Below the pieces are notes generated by a model that worked only from the letters and a program-made list of their open reading frames with translations, made no database searches and had not been told where the DNA came from. The position numbers were made by a program, and so were the translations under genes. 54,201 nucleotides of DNA from Planctomycetaceae bacterium (GTDB lineage: Bacteria > Planctomycetota > Planctomycetia > Pirellulales > PNKZ01): the NCBI GenBank assembly GCA_016793115.1, contig JAEUIN010000219.1, positions 1 to 54,201 of the forward strand. The letters run 5' to 3'. Positions 7,520 to 13,922 of this stretch are shown here, piece by piece. How positions within the stretch are numbered: the first letter of the stretch is position 1; every line of letters starts with the position of its first letter.

Positions 7520-7950
7520 CGTCGCCCGACCCCGCCCCTCTCTCCGCCGGCCCCGATCTCGACGGCCGAATTGCCGACGCCTGCGGGCTCGAATACCAGA
7601 TCGTCAACGACGTCTGCTACGTTCTCGATGAGTCGGAAGTGTGGCGCACCTTCCACCCGTCCACCAACGCGACCACGGCGAGATCGGCGGCGGAGAAGGC
7701 CGGGCTTGCGGGAGTGGGTGAATCGGCGACTGCCCTGGAAGTCTGCGCGGCGATCCTAGCCGCCGTGGAGCAACGCATCGCAGCGGCCGGCTACCACGCG
7801 GACAACCGGCCGACGGGCGCCTACAACCAGCTTCCCGCCGACACCTGGGGGAAGCATCCCGGTATGCCGACGACGAAGCCGGAAGAGCCGATCGAGTTTT
7901 TGAACGCCGATAACGTCGGCAAGCGGATCCCACGGCCGCGGCGGAAGTAG
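7516..7950 (+). CDS. Hypothetical protein, second of the coupled pair
   Basis: This encodes 144 residues (MTSPDPAPLSAGPDLDGRIA). The N-terminal half includes LEYQIVNDVCYVLDESEVWRTFHPST, and the middle is helical. The tail is Pro/Lys/Arg-rich and probably flexible. Translation is coupled to the 61-residue gene through an ATGA overlap. It ends just before the convergent minus-strand terminator. No family is recognised; the size and position are those of a phage early or accessory gene. Confidence 0.6.
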   Translation: MTSPDPAPLSAGPDLDGRIADACGLEYQIVNDVCYVLDESEVWRTFHPSTNATTARSAAEKAGLAGVGESATALEVCAAILAAVEQRIAAAGYHADNRPTGAYNQLPADTWGKHPGMPTTKPEEPIEFLNADNVGKRIPRPRRK

Positions 7951-7967
7951 TCGGTCGGCCGCTCACG

Positions 7968-8012
7968 AAAAAAGCCCGCGAAGTGTCATATCAAAGCGAC
8001 AACATCGCGGGC
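7968..8012 (-). terminator. Intrinsic terminator of the minus-strand early genes
   Basis: On the minus strand GCCCGCGA (8012-8005) pairs perfectly with TCGCGGGC (7981-7974) across a 23-base loop, followed at once by six Ts (7973-7968). The opposite strand has no T run after the stem, so it acts leftward. It would end the transcript that carries the genes from 10690 down to 8344. Confidence 0.8.
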
Positions 8013-8343
8013 TGTAAATTGCGGCTAACCCCCAACAGTAGCTTTATCGACCACCTAACCCTCACACTTAAATTATGGTCCGAATCCGGGCTGAGAATGT
8101 TTTCTTGATGCCGTTTTCCGCCACGGATGCACCGCGCCGCCGTGGGCTCGCTCCCTTCCCCCGCAATCCGCTCGCGCCGTCGCCGGTCCTGCATCACCAG
8201 CAAGAACGCCGCGCCCCGCCGCGCGGCTTCCTCTCGCAACTCCGCCCGCCCCGCTTCGACGACGACAACAAAGCGGCCCGCGTCGACCGGGCGGTGGCGG
8301 TGCGACGCGGGCCTTGCAGCCGAGCCGGGAAGGGGATCTCCGG
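8013..8343. other. Gap without a supported gene
   Basis: This is the 331-base stretch between the terminator and the protease-like gene. A minus-strand frame (7991-8239, TTG start, reading REEAARRGAAFLLVMQDRRRRERIAG) has a protein-like middle. However, its stop lies inside the terminator loop, and it lacks a normal start and a clear ribosome site. It may be a remnant of a gene; I do not call it. Confidence 0.4.
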
Positions 8344-9300
8344 CTAGCGGCGAATCTGCTCAAACAGCGACGGCCGCCGCGTGAGCCGATCGGCAGTCGC
8401 CTTACGGCTTTCGTCTTCACGCTGCTCCGCCAACGCTCGCTGCTCTTCGCGAAGTTCTCGCTCCGTCTTCTTCGGCGGCGTGGGACGCTTCAACCACGGG
8501 TGCGACGGTGCGGTGATCGAGTCGGCGAAGCTCTTGGAAGCCGCTTCCGCCGCCTCCTCGGTGGCGTGCCGCTTCACGGGCGCGCCCGTCACCCGTTCGA
8601 CAAAGGAGCGGTGATCCACCGGCTTGGCGGGCTTCGTCGGAATCGTCGCAGGTTTCGCGGCCGTGACCTTCGCCTCCGCAAGCGGTTTCGCCGGCGGAGT
8701 GACGACGGGAGCCGCGGCGGGCTTCGTCGGCACGGTGGGAGCGACGGGCGCCAAGCCGCTCGCCGCGCTGCTCGCCGTTCCGCTCCCTTCCGCAAGCGAG
8801 TTCGCCGTGGCCGGATCGGCTACCAAATCGATCGACGTCACCTTCGCCACGGTCTCGACGATGAGCCAGCCATCGCTGGAGCGCGATGTTTTTCCGGGTG
8901 CGTACACCGGGCTAAAGCCGCACAGGTGAGGCGCGTTCTCCGCTTCCCAAAACAGCCGCTCGGCTAACGGGTGCTTCGGGTTGATCTTCACGGTCCCATA
9001 GATGCCGTCGGGCTCAAGCGTTCGCGACAAAACGAAACCGAGTCGATCGGCGTATTCTCGCGGAGCCGACAAGTCGCGCGAGTTGTGGTTGACGTTGATC
9101 TTCGCGTTTTCGCTCAAGCGAAATGCGTCGGCCATCGCCTGAGCCGTGAAGCGCCGGCGGTTTTTCGACTCAATACCCATCAGCTTGACGCCGCTGATGG
9201 TCGACGCGGCCCGATCGACGACCAGCTTCCGGCCGGGCGGTTGCGCGGCGTATTCGGCGAAGAATTCAGCCGGGCTTTCGAGGGTTGCAGTTGCGGACAT
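8344..9300 (-). CDS. Prohead-protease-like protein with scaffold-like tail
   Basis: This encodes 318 residues. Residues about 20-170 resemble the herpesvirus/HK97-type capsid maturation protease fold: KINVNHNS puts a candidate catalytic His at 72, CGFSP a candidate nucleophilic Ser at 130, and TSIDLVADPAT (155-165) is the conserved strand that closes the fold in this family. The remaining 150 residues are Pro/Ala-rich, then charged and coiled (KKTERELREEQRALAEQRED), as in protease-scaffold fusions. That role would process the scaffold and coat during head assembly. No major capsid protein, portal or terminase is visible nearby, which is unusual. The related leader at 2943-2995 suggests co-regulation with the gene at 2368-2946. 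Confidence 0.65.
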   Translation of the reverse strand: MSATATLESPAEFFAEYAAQPPGRKLVVDRAASTISGVKLMGIESKNRRRFTAQAMADAFRLSENAKINVNHNSRDLSAPREYADRLGFVLSRTLEPDGIYGTVKINPKHPLAERLFWEAENAPHLCGFSPVYAPGKTSRSSDGWLIVETVAKVTSIDLVADPATANSLAEGSGTASSAASGLAPVAPTVPTKPAAAPVVTPPAKPLAEAKVTAAKPATIPTKPAKPVDHRSFVERVTGAPVKRHATEEAAEAASKSFADSITAPSHPWLKRPTPPKKTERELREEQRALAEQREDESRKATADRLTRRPSLFEQIRR

Positions 9301-9346
9301 AAGTTTGGTTCTCTTGTGGCTTGCGGGAAAAGAAACGGCGGACTGA
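9298..9346 (-). repeat. 5' leader repeat, copy 2
   Basis: This is the leader of the protease-like gene, related to 2943-2995. It shares CATAAGT at the start codon, then TTCT, GGCTTGCGG, AAAAG and a GGAC/TGG end, with a few substitutions and one-base shifts. Confidence 0.5.
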
Positions 9347-9358
9347 CTGGCTCGCCCG

Positions 9359-9826
9359 TTATTCGTCGGCGTAGAACACGCCGCTAACGGGATCTTCCAA
9401 GCTCGGAAAGTTCTTCAACGTGGTTTCCGCTTGAAGACATTGGCGATAGGCGTATTGCAGCCGGTCGCGCTCGGTGTCGATCTCAAGGCTTTGCAGACGC
9501 CAGCGCTCCTGTGCGTCGACGATTTCCTTTTGCAAAGCCGCGCGGCGCTCCATATTCGCACGCGACTTTTCGCGGATTTGCTCGCCGCGTTTCACATGTT
9601 CCGCCAGTTCCGCCCGGCGCTCTTCACGGTTAATGCGGGCTTCGAAGTCTTCCAGCGTGAAGCCGGCGGCCTCGATAATTCGCTCCACTTCGTCGGGGTC
9701 GAGTTCTTCGCCCGCGATCGACTTCCGCAGACAATCGAAGTAGATCGATTGCGCGTCGGTTTGCTCGGCTTGTCGGCGGCTACGTTCTTCCGCCCGCCGG
9801 CCTCGAAGGATGTCCAAAACGCTCAT
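9359..9826 (-). CDS. Coiled-coil hypothetical protein of the element
   Basis: This encodes 155 residues (MSVLDILRGRRAEERSRRQA). The ATG at 9826 begins the coding-like part; the longer open frame upstream overlaps the genes at 9871-10122 and 10134-10412 and is a shadow. The chain is strongly charged and predicted almost entirely helical from residue 60 to 135 (INREERRAELAEHVKRGEQI, RRAALQKEIVDAQERWRLQS). It lies 58 bases before the protease-like gene. Position and shape would suit a scaffold or minor head protein, but no family signature is seen. Confidence 0.6.
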   Translation of the reverse strand: MSVLDILRGRRAEERSRRQAEQTDAQSIYFDCLRKSIAGEELDPDEVERIIEAAGFTLEDFEARINREERRAELAEHVKRGEQIREKSRANMERRAALQKEIVDAQERWRLQSLEIDTERDRLQYAYRQCLQAETTLKNFPSLEDPVSGVFYADE

Positions 9827-9870
9827 TGTGGGAGTTCTCAAATTTGGTTGCGGTGATTGAAACGGGCCGA

Positions 9871-10122
9871 CTACTTGCGAGCCGGCCGAACGGTGGCGGT
9901 GTGGGGCGACGGCCACTCCTTGCGGCGATCGCAGAAGAGCGCCCACGCTTCGCGGGCCGACGTGGCTTGTTGCCGGAAAACCTTCTCCGGTTCCTTGTTG
10001 AAACTGATCTCCCACATTCGTTGTTCGCCCGTCATGTCGGGCCGGGCCTCCATCTTGAAATCTTGCGTGTCGGCGTCCTGATCGGTCGGAGCGCTCGGCT
10101 CCCGGTTGCCTAGTCGTGTCAT
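9871..10122 (-). CDS. Small hypothetical element protein
   Basis: This encodes 83 residues (MTRLGNREPSAPTDQDADTQ). The ATG at 10122 has AAGGGGAA about six bases upstream. The N-terminal third is polar. The rest, with MWEISFNKEPEKVFRQQATSAREAWALFCDRRKEW, looks like one compact helical domain with several tryptophans. It sits 11 bases after the stop of the preceding gene, in the same minus-strand unit. The function is unknown. Confidence 0.6.
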   Translation of the reverse strand: MTRLGNREPSAPTDQDADTQDFKMEARPDMTGEQRMWEISFNKEPEKVFRQQATSAREAWALFCDRRKEWPSPHTATVRPARK

Positions 10123-10133
10123 CGGTTCCCCTT

Positions 10134-10412
10134 TCAAATTCCGGCCGGATCGCCACCCGGCGCGACGTGCGACGGGTCGGCCTTGGCCGTGGTTTCCTGA
10201 TTTCGCCCCTTCGCCCGTGCGATTCGGCCAAGGCAAACGATCGCCAGTTGCCGAATGTCGGCCGACCGGAATCGCTGCTTGGAGATGCGGACGCAAGCCG
10301 CTTCGGCCCGCTCAAGCAGGTCGTCGGTGAGCGTTTCCCCGCGCCACAAGCGGCGCTCGATGCGCTCGAGGTCGTCGACCGTGACGGGCTTGCGGGAGTG
10401 GTGGGAGTTCAC
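10134..10412 (-). CDS. Small hypothetical element protein (GTG start, coupled)
   Basis: This encodes 92 residues from GTG at 10412, in the coding frame VNSHHSRKPVTVDDLERIER. The GTGA overlap with the stop of the upstream gene decides the start; a longer frame to 10586 would overlap that gene and has non-coding composition. The core LERIERRLWRGETLTDDLLERAEAACVRISKQRFRSADIRQLAIVCLGRIARAKGR is all-helical. The family is not recognised. Confidence 0.6.
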   Translation of the reverse strand: MNSHHSRKPVTVDDLERIERRLWRGETLTDDLLERAEAACVRISKQRFRSADIRQLAIVCLGRIARAKGRNQETTAKADPSHVAPGGDPAGI

Positions 10413-10690
10413 TGTCGCACCTCCACGGCCGTCGACCGCCCGACTTCCCTCGCCCGGTCCTCGGCCATCGCCTCCGCCAAGCTCACGACCTCCCGGCGAT
10501 CGGCCGGCGGGAGGGAGGGCCAGAGGGCGAGGAGGCGGCGGAGATGCTCGTCGTGATAGAGGGCCTGTGACCCGTCGGGCTTCCACTCGACGACGACGAG
10601 GAGTTGACGGTCGACGGCGGCGGGCACATCGCTGCCGAGTTGGCAGGACGGGGGCGCATCCGAACCGGATTGCACCCGATTCCGCACCAC
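10409..10690 (-). CDS. First visible gene of the minus-strand element unit, hypothetical
   Basis: This encodes 93 residues with a GTG start at 10690 or, about equally likely, an internal GTG. The middle AAVDRQLLVVVEWKPDGSQALYHDEHLRRLLALWPSLPPADRREVV is a convincing coding segment: a strand, then a helix-rich end. Translation is coupled to the next gene by the GTGA overlap. It marks the right end of recognisable element genes. The function is unknown. Confidence 0.55.
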   Translation of the reverse strand: MVRNRVQSGSDAPPSCQLGSDVPAAVDRQLLVVVEWKPDGSQALYHDEHLRRLLALWPSLPPADRREVVSLAEAMAEDRAREVGRSTAVEVRQ

Positions 10691-11169
10691 CCTAGTTGAA
10701 CTTACGCAATTCTCCGCAGAACCAGGCGATTCGTCGTGGTCTTGTATCGCCCACTGTTTGATTTTCCGTTGGGAGTGCTGGGGATAATCGACCGACTGTC
10801 GCGGTCGAGCGAGTTGTCTTCCCAGGCGGGCTGCGTTATGTAGCCCTATTTCTGCACCCCTTGCGGCCTGTTCCCCGGCCGCCTCTTATGTCGCGTCCGC
10901 GGTCGCCGTAGAACGTTCGCCGGAGTGCAGTTCTGTATCTGCAGTCCCATTTCTTGGCCAAGTTCGGACGATGGCGATCACGGTAAGCCGTTCCGGAGTT
11001 CGTCGTTGTCGCTCGTTGCGCGCTTTTTTACAGGACGATTCCCGGTCTGCGGGCGTTTTCCCGCCTATTCGTGTAACTTGCTTCGCTGCAATGCGCTGCA
11101 GATCAAGGGCCATTTAGCACGGACGGGCTTTTTTCGTTCCGCATGTCATTCTCCAAGTAGGATCGTTCT
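10691..11169. other. Gap at the probable right boundary of the element
   Basis: These 479 bases lie between the last element gene and the first chromosomal-looking gene. No gene is supported. No tRNA, clear direct repeat or integrase is seen, so the attachment site cannot be placed. Two T runs (near 11025 and 11130) follow GC-rich words but lack convincing stems. Confidence 0.4.
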
Positions 11170-12126
11170 ATGCGACTCGTATTGCGACTGCTTCAAGGTT
11201 TTACGGCGGCCGCTCTGATGTGGTGTGCCGACGTCGGGTGCGGCGGCGAATCGAGCCCGGTGTTGAAGACGGAACATGGGGATGTCGCCGTTTTTCCGAG
11301 CGATAGTCCGTGGAACCAACGCGTCGATCAATTGCCCGTGCATCCGCTTTCGAAGGCGTACATCGACTCGATCGGAGAGAACGTCGGGATGCATCCCGAT
11401 TTCGGAGGCGTCTACGAAGGGACGCCGATCGGCATTCCGTTCGACGTCGTCGCTTCGGATCAAGCGAAGGTCGCAGTCGAATTCGATTACGCCGACGAAA
11501 GCGATCGCGGCCCCTACCCGCTCTTCGACGGCGTGCGCATTGAAGGGGAACCCGACGCCGACGGCGATCGGCACGTGATTCTCATCGACCCGCAGGAGAA
11601 GAAACTCTACGAGTTGTTCTACGTGAAGCGCGACGGCGATTCTTGGAAGGCCGGCTCCGGGGCGATTTGGGATCTTACGCGCAATCAACGGCGTCCGCTG
11701 GGCTGGACCTCAGCCGACGCCGCCGGATTGCCGATCTTTCCGGGGCTAGTACGGTTCGACGAAGTCGGGGAAGCCGGAGAGATCAACCATGCCTTGCGAT
11801 TTACTTGCGAAAAGACTCGTCGCGCGTTTATTCCGCCCGCGTCACACTGGGCGAGCGATTCCGAAGATGAACACCTGCCGCCGATGGGATTGCGCTTCCG
11901 CCTCAGGGCCGATTACGACGTCTCCGATTTACCGCCGCAGGCACGTGCCGTCGCCGTCGCGCTACAAAGGTACGGCATGATTCTCGCGGACAACGGCGGA
12001 AATTGGTTCATCTCCGGCGCGCACGACAATCGCTGGAACGATGACGATCTGCACGCCTTGAAGCGGATTAAGGGAAGCGACCTGGAAGCCGTGAACACCG
12101 GAAAAACGGTGACGTCCCTGAAGTAG
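11170..12126 (+). CDS. Secreted hypothetical protein
   Basis: This encodes 318 residues with an N-terminal signal (MRLVLRLLQGFTAAALMW followed by CADVGCGG); the Cys near residue 24 could be a poor lipobox. The mature part is beta-rich with repeated Asp/Gly turns (FPSDSPWNQRVDQLPVHPLS, EGTPIGIPFDVV, DGDRHVILIDPQEKKLYELF). The pattern FPSDSPWN...ILADNGGNWFISGA is shared by a family of exported proteins of unknown role that I have seen in bacteria with large genomes. It is the first chromosomal gene right of the element and is convergent with the lipase. It may bind or cleave glycans, but this is not shown. Confidence 0.65.
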   Translation: MRLVLRLLQGFTAAALMWCADVGCGGESSPVLKTEHGDVAVFPSDSPWNQRVDQLPVHPLSKAYIDSIGENVGMHPDFGGVYEGTPIGIPFDVVASDQAKVAVEFDYADESDRGPYPLFDGVRIEGEPDADGDRHVILIDPQEKKLYELFYVKRDGDSWKAGSGAIWDLTRNQRRPLGWTSADAAGLPIFPGLVRFDEVGEAGEINHALRFTCEKTRRAFIPPASHWASDSEDEHLPPMGLRFRLRADYDVSDLPPQARAVAVALQRYGMILADNGGNWFISGAHDNRWNDDDLHALKRIKGSDLEAVNTGKTVTSLK

Positions 12127-12144
12127 CGGCGCATCGACACCCGA

Positions 12145-12999
12145 TTAAAGCCGGCCGACATGCGAACGGTACTTTTCCATGGCGTGAGCACCGAGGCAAT
12201 CGACGACGCACTTCCAGGCGTCGTCGATAAGTGTTCCTTTGAGCAGTCCGTCGGCGGCGCGGCCGGCAAGCGTTCCGAAGAGGCTGGAGACGGCCGCAGC
12301 GGCCCCCGATGGGCAGAGTAAAATCTCTTTTTGGCAGTGGCCGTATTGATTGGCCAAGAGGCTCATCGTCGGTAAGCGCGGGATCGGATCCTGGTCGTTG
12401 ACGTAGCGATAGATTTTTTTGCCGAACTCGGCGTCGATTTTGGCCGCCGCTTCGACGTTGCCGACCATCGGTGCGCCGTAAGTGTAGATTTGATGGACCG
12501 GGATGAACTTCCGTTTTAAGCGCCAGCCGGCGAGCAGCGCCAGCGCACCGCCGAGACTATGGCCGGTGAGCCACAACGGTCGGTCGCTCTTTTTGCGCCG
12601 TGCTTCGACGGCGGCGACGAACGGCGCCCACACCTCGTTGAGCGCGACGATGAATCCTTGGTGCCAGCGCGTGCCGACGCCGGCCGCGGCGAAATCGGTG
12701 CCGATATCTCCTTCGGGGAGAATCAGCAAGTTCATGGCGTCGGTGAGAAGCCAGTCTTTGATTCCCTCCAAGCTCGTCGGCGCTTCCGTGCCGCGAAAGG
12801 CGGCGACGATGTGATCGTCGTTGGAGGCGACATAGACCTGCGTATTGCCGGCGTGGATTAGCAGGGCGTCCATGCCGAACTCCGATTTGAAAGCCGTCGT
12901 TCCTTCAGGCTCGGCGTAGTAGGCGATGTCGGCCGCGACGGCGAGCGTGCGAGCGTTGCGCGGATCGCCGAATTCGTCTTCGAAGAGTTCGAGCGGCAT
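12145..12999 (-). CDS. Class 3 lipase-like alpha/beta hydrolase
   Basis: This encodes 284 residues starting MPLELFEDEF; the ATG at 12999 has AAGGA nine bases upstream. The Lipase_3 fold is clear: FRGTE at 68-72 forms the oxyanion region, GHSLGG at 146-151 carries the nucleophile S148, VNDQDPIPRLP (about 200-210) carries the acid, and H272 in AHAMEKY is the likely catalytic His. It should hydrolyse ester bonds of lipids or similar substrates. No signal peptide is seen, so it may be cytoplasmic. It converges with the upstream secreted gene across only 18 bases. Confidence 0.85.
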   Translation of the reverse strand: MPLELFEDEFGDPRNARTLAVAADIAYYAEPEGTTAFKSEFGMDALLIHAGNTQVYVASNDDHIVAAFRGTEAPTSLEGIKDWLLTDAMNLLILPEGDIGTDFAAAGVGTRWHQGFIVALNEVWAPFVAAVEARRKKSDRPLWLTGHSLGGALALLAGWRLKRKFIPVHQIYTYGAPMVGNVEAAAKIDAEFGKKIYRYVNDQDPIPRLPTMSLLANQYGHCQKEILLCPSGAAAAVSSLFGTLAGRAADGLLKGTLIDDAWKCVVDCLGAHAMEKYRSHVGRL

Positions 13000-13054
13000 G
13001 CTGTGAGTCCTTGTGTTCTTGCCTGTAGTGAGCGCCCAACCTCGCTTGCACTCG

Positions 13055-13723
13055 CTAATCGACGTACTCGCGCATTTCGGGGCGTCGCTGTTTCCAATCA
13101 CGCTTCGTTTTGCCTTTGACTTCGGTCGCCGTGAAATCTAGTTTTATCAGCGACTCCTTTCCGGCCAGATGCCGGTTGAAGCCGGCATCGCTGATCTTCG
13201 TGCGTCCCAAATAAAGCTCGGTCAGCGCAGGCAGCGCCGCGATTTTTGCCAATCCCGCGTCGGTGATTTGCGTGTCGCGGAGGTCGAGCGTCCGCAGCTT
13301 CGAGAGCCCGGCGACGTAGTCGAGCGTCGTGTCGTTGACGTCGGCGTTGGCCATTTGCAGCACGACGACGTTTGGTTTGTCGCGAAGCTTTGCGTAGTTG
13401 AAATCCTTCAAGCCGGTGAGAGTGAGGCGCAGTTCGCCGTCGACGATCTGTTCGTACGGCTCGAGCGGCAGAAAGTTGCGCTCGTAGTAGCTCAACGCAT
13501 AGGGGAGGCCGATCAACGCCGCCGCAGCGACGACGAGTCCGGCCGGCAGACGATTGTGAACGGAGCGGACGGCGACAAAGACGAGCGCCGTCGGCGGAAA
13601 GATCAGCGTCAGTACGCCCCAACCGGATCCCGCCTGAAACGCTCGGCGAACAGTGATGACGAAGGCGACGAGCGCGAGCGTTGCGCCGCCGACTAAACAA
13701 TAGAAGCCATATCGTTCGAGCAT
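13055..13723 (-). CDS. Membrane-anchored leucine-rich-repeat protein
   Basis: This encodes 222 residues. Three hydrophobic segments (about 6-25, 36-54 and 60-80) make a membrane domain. The C-terminal 130 residues hold leucine-rich repeats of the bacterial type (LSKLRTLDLRDTQITDAGLAKIAALPALTELYLGRTKISDAGF). Such LRR proteins are abundant in Planctomycetes and serve in protein contacts. It is in the same orientation as the lipase gene 55 bases away and may be co-transcribed. Confidence 0.75.
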   Translation of the reverse strand: MLERYGFYCLVGGATLALVAFVITVRRAFQAGSGWGVLTLIFPPTALVFVAVRSVHNRLPAGLVVAAAALIGLPYALSYYERNFLPLEPYEQIVDGELRLTLTGLKDFNYAKLRDKPNVVVLQMANADVNDTTLDYVAGLSKLRTLDLRDTQITDAGLAKIAALPALTELYLGRTKISDAGFNRHLAGKESLIKLDFTATEVKGKTKRDWKQRRPEMREYVD

Positions 13724-13922
13724 GGGCCTCCTCTACGGTTGATCGAGCACGCCGTGGGCGGCGGCGAAGCATGCCCGTCGGTCGATGGATAGGTAGCGGA
13801 AACGCCGCCGATTTGCAACGTTATTCGCGCTGTGCCGCGCGTCGAAGATTGGAACCGCGATCGTCGCGGTGTTATGCTCTACACCACTCTCAAACCGCAT
13901 GCCCCGTAGAGGATTCGTTTCC

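Noticed and set aside
7991..8239. Minus-strand frame of 82 residues next to the protease-like gene
   Set aside because: Needs a TTG start, has no convincing ribosome site, and its stop is inside the terminator loop.
10886..11113. Minus-strand frame of 75 residues at the element's right boundary
   Set aside because: No ribosome site, no family likeness, and low-complexity Arg/Lys/Thr composition.
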